Assembly: GCA_947311845.1 (NCBI GenBank)
Contig: CAMZMU010000111.1
Coordinates: 26,295,638 to 26,359,637 of the forward strand
DNA: 64,000 bases
Direction: 5' to 3'
DNA from: Poa pratensis
Taxonomy: Eukaryota > Streptophyta > Magnoliopsida > Poales > Poaceae
The first letter of the stretch is position 1, and the number at the start of each line of letters is the position of its first letter. Below are positions 33,435 through 43,102 of the stretch, piece by piece. A program made the translations under genes and the position numbers. The notes under the pieces were generated by a model. The model was not told the origin of the DNA and made no database searches. It was given only the letters and a program-made list of their open reading frames with translations.

Positions 33435-34600
33435 GTCCTTCTTTTCCTCTTCCTCTCCTCTAGCTTGCGGCTTTGAGAGTCGGCTTTGACCGCCCGGCAC
33501 CGTGCCGATCTCTCTCCGCTGGCCGTGCCGGCTGGAGTAGAGCTCGATGTGGTTGCCTGGGTCCTCTGTATAGGGTAGATCTAGTGGCTCTCGTCTTAGG
33601 TTTAGGTTTAGTGTTTGTTGGTGTGCCCTATGTGGCGAATGGCGTGATGCCGGGCCTCTCCATGCCGGTGCTGCTGCCAAGCACGGGTTGGCTGGTCTCG
33701 TTGCCCTCCGGTGAGCTTCCAAGGTGGAAGTTTGGGATGGTGCTGCGGTGGCCAAAGGCCGTTTCCTCAATAATGGCAGTTCTTGCCATCACTGGATCTT
33801 CAGATGTGGCGCTGTGTCTTCCCCTCTGGCCGGCCGTGGAGGTGACGGGAGGGGACGGAGCGGTGCTGCCTCCGTTCGATCTGGAGCTGGTGTGGGGGTG
33901 TTGCTGTGGGAGTGTTCGAGCCGCTCCTGGCAGTGCGTGAAGTTGCTGCTGCATGTCTTGGAGCTTCAGAGGTCGAAGGCTGAGGCGTTGTACGGTGCAA
34001 ATTCCCGTCCCTTTCTTTGAATAAGCTCGTTTTATGCAGATTGGCTGCTGGCGGTGAGGATCTGGAGGTACTCGTCCGTACTCGTCGCGGTGACGAGGAA
34101 GATGGGGATGTCCAGGCTCCTGGCTGCATGCGGTTATCTCTGCGCCAGGGGAGAAGCGGAGCTTCTCTTGGGAGCTTTCTCACGGCGGCGTTGTTGTCGC
34201 CGTCGTTCACCATGGTCGAAGGGCGACCGCTCCCGCCTCGTTCGTCGGCAACGGCTTCCTCCGGCTGGCGATTCAAGGTTTTAATCAACCTCCAGGCTGT
34301 CATGCCATTGCGGAGGCCCCTCAGCTTGGTTGCAGCGTGCTCCCGCCTTCCCGTCCCAAGTGGCGAAATCCCCGGCGACGGCGAGGTTGGCTGTGGCGAG
34401 CTCATGATCATCAGCACTGGAGTTGGAGCAGGACCTGATTGCGTTCCTCTTATTTTCTCTAGGGTCCTAAGTGCAATTTGAAAGGGCTTGCGTGTAATTT
34501 CCTTTTTTTCTTGTAGCTTTATCTGTAAGATGTACCTCCAGTGTTGACTATAATGGAAGCGAGCGGTCCTTCAGGACCGCCCCCCTGTTAAAAAAAAAAA
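33435..34600 (+). mobile_element. Poly(A)-tailed retroposon, 1.17 kb
   Basis: Flanked by a direct repeat aagctaggctacaagct (33418-33434 and about 34599-34615) and ending in an A-run at 34590-34600, the mark of L1-type retroposition. The uninterrupted site is seen at 525-560 (gaagaagctagctacaagct). Just before the tail is the stem-loop gcggtccttcaggaccgc. The body is GC-rich; open frames on both strands overlap and show no reverse transcriptase or known domain. It may be a 5'-truncated LINE, a non-autonomous LINE relative or a processed transcript of a host gene. Confidence 0.8.
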
Positions 34601-35632
34601 GCTAGGCTACAAGCTAGCTAGGGATAAAAGTTACACAAGACACTACTCCGTGGATCGTACATTTTTTCCTCTTTACCGATCGCTATCTCGGAGTATATAT
34701 TATCTTGTGGCTGGCCTTGATTTTTTGAGGTCGCTGTCCAAGTATCCATCGCCATCACCAGCTTTTGGGAGGATTGGAGCAGGGTATTTGCGGTCGATTC
34801 GGTGCCGCCGCCCGGCCGGACCTCCCACCACACGGCAACTCACCGAAATTTTCTCGCTCGGCGCGTAAGCTCTACGGCGAATTGAACGTACGCCGACCGC
34901 GCGCATGCATATACTCTGCGTTGCGTCTCCGAAAAGAGAATGGATCGAATCAAATGTGCGAAATTCCAGCCCTGTTTTTGTTCAAGGTTACAGGGAATTA
35001 AAACTCGTCATCTTGTTGTTGATGTCAGCTGAGCGAGACGGGGCTAGGGGGAGACTGCGAGTTCAGTGCAGGTGATTAATAAGTTCTTGTGGAGGCCGTG
35101 CAAACTGCTGACTGCGAGTGCAGGTGTGAACTGGTGCTACCTGAGAATCTGCTTATTTCCGGACGTTAACTAATTAACAAATTAAACAAAACCAAACGTG
35201 CGTGGCGTGGGGCTGCAATTTGATGTGGCTATTTCGTTTTCGACGCATTCCGTTGGATGGTAGCCGTCCTTTTTCTTTGTCCGGAGAGTAGTCTCATTAT
35301 CGCCCCCGTGATCAGTATGATCGTGACACGGACCCATCGTTTGTTCCTCGACAGACAGTGATCCATATCGTTCTGGGTTGTTGGAAATCAGAAGTAAATT
35401 TAACCTCGAGAAAGCACGCGACGGAGGCTTTCGCTGCAAGGAATGGCCAAGTGGGACAGATGTATCATATCACGACTGTTTTTTGAGTTGGAGACGTACG
35501 GATGTAACGTAATTAAGCTAGTGCACACAAACACACGGTGCCAAATGGTGGGTGTAGTGGAACGGGCACATCCGAAAAGGCAACAAACAAACCGAAGCAT
35601 TGACTTTGAAAAGGCTGAAAATGGCCTATCAA
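34601..35632. repeat. Modules G and H, copy C
   Basis: Direct counterpart of 545-960 plus 1150-1980 but without the MITEs there: it holds ctctttaccgatcgctatct, gtcgctgtccaagtatccat, aaaccaaacgtgcgtggcg and aaatggtgggtgtagtgg. It ends at ggctgaaaatggcct, where the Helitron-like insertion begins. Confidence 0.6.
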
Positions 35633-36831
35633 TCTCTATCTCTACAACATACAATCCCACGAGAATTTCTGACTTGTGATGCCTCCAGCTCATCATGTAT
35701 TTTGGGTCTTGGATGGATCCACATGCATGTGATTAGTTTATGCCTTTGGGTTTTTGATGGGCCCACATGCATGTAATTACTTTATGCTATCTTTTAATAT
35801 ATGTTAGTACAACACAGGCGAACCAAGTTTTGAAAGATCACAGAATCAACTCTATCTAATCTCATCCATATACACAGCCGTATTTTGATTTGAAAAAAGA
35901 TATAAACGAAATATATGCATGTCGACGAGTAGTTTTCATTCCCGTGCTCAGTTTCGAATTTCGTCAATTTAACTTATCAATTTTGGACCAAATTTCGTAT
36001 CTTTTTAGACAAATTTTATCAAATTTGTCGCACTCGTTTAACAGTTTGAAATTTCCTTCGACAACTAGATCCATCTCGCCTTTCCATAACTTGCTTATTT
36101 CAACAGACATATTCATATAAATATTATACTATATGACCATTGCCGCAAGAAACTTTATTTGTGCCCGAGCAGCTCCGGCAACTGCACTGTCGTCGCAACG
36201 TGCCATTATACCGTTCACCGCTCCTCACTTGACTGTCAGCTAAACAAATTTGTTTATATGTGGTGGTGTGACCTAAATTCAACTTTTAACCAAGTGGTGA
36301 GAGTACGCGAAATGCAGTACAAAACCACACAATCCACCTTTACGTTTCTCCAGATGCAGAAAAAATTAATACAACAATGGAGTTTCACAAAAAAATCTCC
36401 TACACATGGATTGACGAGATTGATTATAATGAAACATGGTAGCTGAAACTGCATAATAAATTAGCTTTCTACTGTGGAGATTAGTTTTTTTCTAGAAATA
36501 CATGACATTTCAGTTAAATTCTTAATCCTTCAAATAATAATAATAATAGTAGTGGTAGTTTTCTCATTAGTATCAGGAAAATAAATGATATGACTTATGA
36601 GTTTGAAATATATTTTTTGTCATAAACTTTGTGCCGAATATTCTCATAGCACCCACAAAATTGTTATAATGAAGAGATATAACATATTTTGTTTATCTGT
36701 CAAACTAAACATGAAAAAAAAATGATAAAACGTCTTATTCAAAACCATAAAAAGAGAACAAAACTAAAGACACAAATACATTAAACGAAAACAATTAAAT
36801 CTGGCGCGGCAAAGCGCGCCCTTACCTTCTA
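35633..36831 (+). mobile_element. Non-autonomous Helitron, about 1.2 kb
   Basis: The 3' end has the hairpin GGCGCG-gcaaag-CGCGCC (36803-36820) followed by cttaccttCTA; the final G of a CTAG terminus is at 37645, displaced by a MITE that inserted inside the last bases. Removing the MITE gives CTAG followed by T of tatatatata, as expected for Helitron insertion between A and T. The 5' end is less sure: TC starts are possible at 35629 or 35633 (tctctatctctacaac). Module copies at about 2000-2040 lack the insertion. No Rep/helicase is encoded. Confidence 0.65.
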
Positions 36832-37642
36832 CTCCCACCGTTCTAAATTAGATGACTTTTCATTCGTGCACATATGGATGTACCAGTGGCGGAGCTTGAC
36901 AAAAATGTCTGGGGGGGCGAAAGACACACACAAAAAAGAATCCACTGCAACAAACTAGAATTTGTAGACTTGAGACAAGGTTATATTGATACTGGACACA
37001 TTAGACCAAAATACATACTCAGCGATGAGCCTTGAAGCTTGAATGAGTCGTTACCAAACCATGTAGCCACTACAGATCAGCATGTCGATTCTTAATGGTA
37101 ACAAATTTTGCTAAAATTCCCAAATCCCAAGTTCTAGCACCACTGATCTCTGTTACTCCCAAAGTCCCAATTCAAACAACTACTCAGGCGCAGGATAAAT
37201 CTGCAATTTAAACAAGAAGATAACTACCAATTAGGAGTTTGAGATTGAGGACGATGTGCTCCGGTACACTGTAGTGTGTAGTCGTACTGGAAAATCTCAC
37301 AACGAGTAGTAGCAACTAGAATACTAGATTGCCACTTACCAAAATTAAATATGAATAGCTGGAACGGTGGAGCCGTGGAGCTGCGCCTGCTTCATGCGTG
37401 ATTGGTCACCGGATACCGTCGTGTCTACTGGTTGCCGGCCGCCGGGAAGAGGGATTGGGATTTGGGATGGGATCCACTGCTTCTGGCCGGCCACGGCATC
37501 GATGAGGCCCAAGGCCCATGAGCTGGGGACTGAAGGGGCCAAAACGTGTGCTTCCTTCAAACCGTGACCAACTACTAGGTAACATGTCTAGATACATCCG
37601 TATATGGACAAATGCAAGTCATCTAATTTGGAACGGAGTGAG
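36832..37642. mobile_element. Stowaway MITE interrupted by a second insertion
   Basis: The left part ctcccaccgttctaaattag (36832-36884) and right part ctaatttggaacggagtgag (ends 37642) are inverted terminal repeats with TA on each side (36830-36831 and 37643-37644). The intact relative at 1518-1639 shows that the two halves (gatgta / gtaacatgtctagat.catcc) were once contiguous. Confidence 0.8.
36885..37578. mobile_element. Unclassified 0.69-kb insertion inside the MITE
   Basis: Starts near agtggcggagcttgacaaaa, followed by a G run, a start shared by many grass repeats I cannot assign to a superfamily. The right end near gtgaccaactactag is not its inverse. No target duplication or ORF of note was found. 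Confidence 0.5.
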
Positions 37643-37645
37643 TAG

Positions 37646-37845
37646 TATATATATATATCTGAATTTGCACCGATTGTTAGACGAGATTTCTTGGATGACA
37701 AGGTCGCGTAACACCGCCCGTGTGCTGCAGCAGTTCAGGAGCACCCTGCTATCAATTGTTTTTTTCTTCAGTATAAAACACAACCCCTGCTATATATCCG
37801 TTGTGTAGATAAACAAATAAGCTCTTGTTCAACAACAAAAAAACT
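37646..37845. repeat. Module I, copy C, left part
   Basis: Resumes the module after the Helitron: tctgaatttgcaccgattgt, acaccgcccgtgtgctgcag and gctcttgttcaacaacaa, matching 2030-2205. It stops at the SINE-like insertion. Confidence 0.6.
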
Positions 37846-38216
37846 GAGGACTGAGCTCTAGCTCCGTGGCTAGCGCTAGCAGTGGCTAGGCTGCCCACCC
37901 GGGTTCGACTCCTCAGGAGCGAATTTTGGGTTGTCTCACCAGGGTGCACTGTTCATCACTGTACCCAGCTACACTGTTCACTGAACACTGTATCAAGTCC
38001 GCTTTGCCTCACGTCTACGTGCCACAGGCGAGATCGACGTGCCCGTCGGTCACCGAAGCTCTGGTCTTCGGCTAAGTCTCTCAGGACGTAGTTCTGGGTT
38101 ATAGGGTGTAGGTCTAGTTTAGACACATAGGTGTGGTGTGCGTGTGTGTGGTGTGCGTCCTGTGTGTCCGAACAGGTACTACAACTTGTAATCCCAGAGA
38201 GGCTCTCAAAAAAAAA
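37846..38216 (+). mobile_element. SINE-like retroposon, about 370 bp
   Basis: The tRNA-like 5' head has an A-box-like ctccgtggctagcgc/tagcagtggctagg (37865-37890) and a B box gggttcgactcc (37900-37911), 30-40 bp apart, as in Pol III-transcribed SINEs. It ends in gagaggctctc followed by an A-rich tail (38208-38228). The flanking direct repeat is aacaaaaaaact at 37834-37845, with a slightly longer A-run at 38217-38230. The empty site is at about 2200-2225. No ORF is expected. The family is not identified. Confidence 0.7.
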
Positions 38217-38230
38217 AACAAAAAAAAACT

Positions 38231-39188
38231 AGCGCATCGCGCTTAGGAGCGTGTCTCGCACGCGGAGACATCTCCTCCTCCTCGTTCGTATCGATGGAGC
38301 TGGACCAAGCTTCTCTGCTCTGCTCAGGCGACACTCCACGCGTACGTACAGCACGTCGGACTGAGCTTCAGTGACTTGTCCACTACAAGTCACGGAGAGA
38401 CTTGTGGCGATCTCAGCCCTCCGTTTTAGATCCAATGGACAAGCTTTGTCCAAATTTGTTACTCAAAATAAAAAGTGTTCGGAAAAAATTGAAAAAAATC
38501 CAGTAAATCACAAATGCGTCGCTTTATATTCTGGGAAAGTGGCATCCTATTTCGATTAATATTTTGTGCTGACGAGAGCGATGCGTTCCACGGAGGTTTA
38601 TTTTGTGACTCGCCGGCGTGGGGCCCGCCATCAACTCTGGAGTACGTACGCGCGCAGCTCCTGCTGACGCCTGTGCTGACGAGAGCGATGCGTTCCACGG
38701 AGGTTTATTTTGTGCCGGGCGGTCACGCGGTGGAGTGCCGCATCTTCTCTTCTTCGCCCCGTCGCCGGACGGATTCATGGCTGGTGGTTGCGCCGCCCAC
38801 ATCCTCTGTGCTTCAACGGATGGATGCATGGATGGTCGACCAAATGCAGGGTTTAATTGCCTGTCTCTTCTTCCTCTACGAGAAATGAATGAGGACTGCG
38901 TGACGCTGACCACACCATCCGCAACGCCCACCGGTTGTTGACCCTGATCACACTTTCATGTTTGCGGGTGTGATATCCACCTTGTTACATAAATGTAAGA
39001 CATGTTTGGTTTTATATGATCTTTAATTGTACGATTTTGATCATCCAAGTTTACGGACTGGACTGGTATCAACGGTAGTCGTCAGGTTGGGCACCATTTC
39101 AAAGCAACTCAATTCATTAGTTTCGCCATGAAACACTTAGTAAGCCCTCCAAACCGGAACGGAGGGAGTATTACGGATTTTACCCATT
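38231..39188. repeat. Module I, copy C, right part
   Basis: Continues from ctagcgcatcgcg (compare 2215) through ggagctggaccaagcttctc. A block gagagcgatgcgttccacgg with aggtttattttgtg occurs twice (38574-38605 and 38682-38713), a local duplication not present in copies A or B. It ends with a MITE right-end fragment (ccggaacggagggagta, about 39156-39172). Confidence 0.55.
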
Positions 39189-39206
39189 CAATAAAACAAT
39201 AAAGTA
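39189..39206. repeat. Target-site duplication of the LINE, left copy
   Basis: caataaaacaataaagta, repeated exactly at 40344-40361. Confidence 0.9.
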
Positions 39207-40343
39207 CAGCGGGCTTGGCATCCTAAACCTTCGCTACTTCAGCTGCGCCCTACGCTGCCGGTGGCCATGGTCGAGGTGGGCTGATTGCCCGCGCCCGTGG
39301 TGTCTCGTGCCGCAGCCATATGAAGCTGATGCAACTGCCCTCATCAGGGCGGCCACCTACGTCAGGCTCGGCAATGGCGAGAGGGCACGTTTCTGGACGG
39401 ACACTTGGCTGCCGTCCAAGCAATCCATCCTCGAAGCCTTCCCCATCCTGGCGACGTTCATCCGAGACTCCGGCATCTCGGTGGCTGTTGGCCTGCGTAA
39501 CTACAGATGGGTCAGGGATATACAAGGCGGGGTCTCCACGGCTGCGATCGCGCAATACCTTCGCCTCTGGGATCTTATGCTCACAATTCAGCTTTTGCCA
39601 GGTGAAAATGACAGGCTAATCTGTCGGCACTCCAAGGATGGCAACTTCTCCACCAAGTCAGCCTATAGGCTGTTCTTTGCCACAAACGTCAAATTCCCTT
39701 GTGCTGGCCCAATCTGGAAGTCGAAGGCCCCTGCCCGCTGCAAGTTCTTCATGTGGCTCGTCGTTCATCAACGCTGCCTGACCGCGGACAACCTGCAAAA
39801 ACGCGGCTGGCCTCACAGCGACACCTGCCGGCTATGTCTCGCCGCCCCGGAGACCTGCACGCACCTGTTTGTGCACTGCCCGTTCAGCTCTCGGGTATGG
39901 CAGAGGGTTAGGGCATGGACTAACGCCGACTTCCCCACTCCGAGCGCGGCTTTCCCTAGCACAGAAGATTGGTGGCTGAGAGTCAGGAAAAGGGCACCCA
40001 AGAACTTGCGACGGGACTTCGACACCGTGGTCATTCTGGTACATTGGAAGCTCTGGAAGGAGAGAAATGGCAGAGTTTTCGAGAATGTGAGCCACCATGA
40101 GGAGCTGGTCTTCGACGGCATCCGGGAAGACATCGCCTTATGGCGCTCTGCCGGCCGTGTGCTGGCGTACTAGGCTAGCACAACCCCAGTTCCCTTTAGG
40201 CGTCGAGTTGGCGGTTCGGCTGGCCAGGCCTGTCTGGCGCAGCTTCTGCCGCCTGTAGCTGTTTGTTGGCACACACTTTGTGTGTACAATTTGCTGTACT
40301 CTCCTCTCTATCTTAATAAAGATCGGCCAAAAGGCCCTTCGAA
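39207..40343 (+). mobile_element. 5'-truncated LINE (L1 type)
   Basis: 1137 bp bounded by an exact 18-bp target duplication. It encodes the C-terminal end of LINE ORF2 and ends in a short 3' UTR with cttaataaagatcggccaaaaggcccttc; ggccaaaaggcc forms a stem-loop near the 3' end. The tail is merged with the A-rich duplication. The same site without a LINE is seen at about 5409, 26710, 27950 and 33110. Confidence 0.92.
39208..40173 (+). pseudogene. LINE ORF2 C-terminus with zf-RVT domain
   Basis: Open for 321 codons but lacking its N-terminal endonuclease and reverse transcriptase, so it is a fragment without a start. GLGILNLRYFSCALRCRW is the typical end of the RT region in plant LINEs. Then come KSAYRLFF, WKSKAPARCKFFMWLVVHQRCLTADNLQKRGW and the zinc-binding CRLC..ETCTHLFVHC of the zf-RVT domain, ending in HWKLWKERNGRVFEN. 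The frame is intact, consistent with recent insertion. Confidence 0.9.
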
Positions 40344-40361
40344 CAATAAAACAATAAAGTA

Positions 40362-40525
40362 TTACTACGTACCTCTTTTTCGGTTTATGCCACCCATCTT
40401 AAAATCATTATAAGTAGTCCCTCCGTTTAGGTGTGTTAGGCCCACCAAAATCTATTTGTTCCGAAACTATACAGAAATAAGGCCCCGTTTTGCAATTAAG
40501 AGGTGCTATTAATTAGGGCCATATT
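40362..40525. other. Module remnant and MITE left end
   Basis: Contains the other half of the LINE-split module (tttttcggtttatgccaccc) and a Stowaway-type left terminus (tccctccgtttaggtgtgt, about 40416) without its right end. Confidence 0.45.
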
Positions 40526-40708
40526 GACGACCAACTGCTGGTGTTCTTCTTCTCCGGTGACGTCGAAAGACGTGGATGCTTGGTAGTTGCGGCAGTTTTA
40601 TCGCTTGTTTTCTCCTAGCTTTATGTTGCTTGTATTCGTGTCAACTTTGTATCCGTACTATTATCAATATAAGTAATGCATGCCTTCGGGCGTACACGTC
40701 AAAAAAAA
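40526..40708 (+). mobile_element. Short poly(A) retroposon (183 bp)
   Basis: Flanked by attagggccatatt (40512-40525 and about 40710-40723) and ending in ten A. Just before the tail is gccttcgggc, a small stem-loop. The sequence ttatcaatataagtaatgc before it is typical of grass LINE 3' ends. It is probably a severely 5'-truncated LINE. Confidence 0.75.
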
Positions 40709-40723
40709 AATTAGGGCCATATT

Positions 40724-41529
40724 AATTTCCTCTCTCTTTTATGCTCGGTTTGCATTCAGTTGACCAATGCATGCACGATTTACTCCTCTTGGTTGGGCAA
40801 TCTTATCACGCATGTAAAACTGAATTATTTTTATGTGGGCCAAGACGTCTGTTGGGGTGCCCTATTTAATTTTCCTGCATGCAAAACCGGTTTACTTAAT
40901 CTTTGATTGGAGAAAATCATCGACAGAGGAGTCGGTAGTAGCCATTAATCTGCCGCCTTGGTCGCAGAGTTTTTCCGTAGGAGCCTAATGGGGGTATCAT
41001 ATGTGGTATTAGGGTTTAGGGTTTAGAGTTTAGTGAGCTTAGCTCTGTTCGTGCGATAGTTCTTCACCAAGATGAACATTAGACTGAAATTTACTTATGT
41101 AAATATGCAATTTCTAAGGTAAGATTCCACATTTAAAAGACTACAGATTTTGATCTGCACGTTTCACTCTCGCCAGCCAGTCGTGGAGCATGGTATCTTG
41201 TAACTTTGTTTCCTACCTGACTACATGTTGGGTACGGTCTATTTTCATACATAACCTAAATATTTAACCCATATCAACACATAATCCACTACATATAGGT
41301 TTTATTAACACACGTTTTACTAAGGATTTACAAGTGTTTGAGAATGGACGTAGCAACAAAGCTGTTTTCAAGGTCTCGTCATTTGGGTGAAATCACTTGA
41401 GTCGTGTGCATGTCCTTTTCTTTCGTGAAAGGTATGATTTAGAGAGTGAAAAAAAAGTGAAACATGTTCTTCATCGAGATTTTTACATGTGTTTAACAAA
41501 AAGTGAAACATGAATATCAATCATTCCAA
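40724..41529. repeat. Module remnants, no gene
   Basis: About 41080-41250 repeats 28110-28270 (attccacatttaaaagacta, tttcactctcgccag, gtggagcatggtatcttg). The remainder is AT-rich with agggtttagggtttagagttt at about 41010, a short telomere-like word only. Confidence 0.5.
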
Positions 41530-41960
41530 AGACGGACGAGAAATTTATCTAGAAAACATTAAGAATATTCCTGTAATTCTTCTTTACCACGTAATCGATC
41601 CTCACGCACGATGTGTATAGGGAAACATCTACAATACTAGATAAATATAATATATAATACATTTCATGATGGATCTAATGTCATTGATTTGTTGTTCTTA
41701 TATAGGTTATTTTTTCTAAAACTTGGCCATAATCTAGTAATTGTGACTTCTAGCAAACTAATAAGTAATATGCACTATATTTTGATACAGAATGGCAATA
41801 GTGATTACACATACAGAAGCCTTCTGTTTCCTTCCAGAAGAAAGCAATTCTGCCGGATTTGGCTGATTCGAATGATCATACACTTCCATCCTTAAGTTGA
41901 ATACACACATACAAAGATGTCTATAATTACCTCCCATGCTTAAGTTGATGGATTTATACA
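41530..41960. repeat. Dispersed module F, copy 4
   Basis: Contains taccacgtaatcgatcctca, aatataatatataatacatt, tgatggatctaatgtcattg, tgtgacttctagcaaacta and tgccggatttggctgattc in the same order as the copy at 2868. Confidence 0.6.
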
Positions 41961-43102
41961 ATTACCTATCTCAAATCTGATGCTCCTCGGACCCAAATCT
42001 CAAACCAGCTATCCAGATCGAAGTACTCAAAGTAAGGAACGAGCTTACCAAGTTTGGAGTCGATCCAAGCACGTTTGACCCTCCAATCACCAGCTTGAAG
42101 GCAGACCGGTCAGATGCGTCAAATCCTGACAGAAATCACCTCTCCTTGTTCTTCCTCTCTTCTCACTAGGTTGTGGTGTTCTTGTGTGTTCTCTCACTCT
42201 CTCACAGCAGCAGCCACGTTCTGTCTTCTCTCTTTTGCTTGCTCTTGCAGCCACCAAGGGTGGCTAGGGTTTTCTTCTTATACCTCTCAAGGAGGCAGCT
42301 CAACCGTTGGATGCATACAACGATCAACGGCTCACACGTGTTGGACTTCCTTGGCTAAAGTTGGGCTGCCAACACACCTCCATGTGGAGGGACATGGCCC
42401 AACAATTGATTCCGGCAAGGAGACGCATGATGGATGAATTCTCTCCGGCCAAAATGGTGTCAGCCTCGGGTATCAGCGTATGGACGGTTACTCACGGTGT
42501 CGGACTAAGGATAGCGACCAGCTCCTGTCGAGCACTCTGCAGGTGTTCGGCGAATTTCCCCAGGTAGGGAGATCTCGTCGTCGAGGGATCTCCTGAGTCA
42601 TTGTAAGTTGCTCTCAATCATTGTTTTTTAATGGCCTCAATCATTGATTACTGTTGTTTTAGATGCTCCGTATGTACTTCTTGCCACTTATGGTGAGGAA
42701 CAAGCTACCTTAAACAGTTCTTCAAAGTATACCTAGTGACATACTATGTTTCAGTAGTAGTAACAGATGCTTCAGTTTCCTGAATACTAATGTGATTGCA
42801 ATTCATGCAATTCACAATCAAGTTCTTATGAGATAGAGAGTGCACACAGAATCAGGTAACTGTGCAACCAAGTGTCCGCATACCATATTCACTGGGTCAT
42901 GATACACACACCTTCCCAGTGAGTAACCTTGTTGCATCACTAAAAAGGAGAGCTAGCTAGAGCAGCGTAGAGATTGGAAAGAGCTAAACTGATTAAGTAG
43001 ATTAGATCATAGCTCAGATGAGCAGTTGCCCTGAATTTCGAATTACTTTCTGGACTGCCCTCACATTAGTAGGGCTATACAACTGGGGGCACAGGGAATG
43101 AA
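41961..43102. other. Intergenic region 3' of the PGG gene, no gene recognised
   Basis: About 41975-42403 might be an LTR fragment (starts tgatgctcctcgg, ends ggcccaaca) but no partner or target duplication was found. The rest (42600-43100) looks like unique 3' flank. Short ORFs show no family resemblance. Confidence 0.35.

Noticed and set aside
33473..34417. 155-codon plus-strand and 205-codon minus-strand ORFs in the retroposon
   Set aside because: Mutually overlapping, composition-driven, no recognisable domain and no RT.
40995..41035. Telomere-like agggtttagggtttag
   Set aside because: Only about two and a half repeats; no array.
41975..42403. Solo LTR starting tgatgctcctcgg and ending ggcccaaca
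   Set aside because: No 5-bp target duplication at the candidate ends and no second copy in the window; boundaries are a guess.
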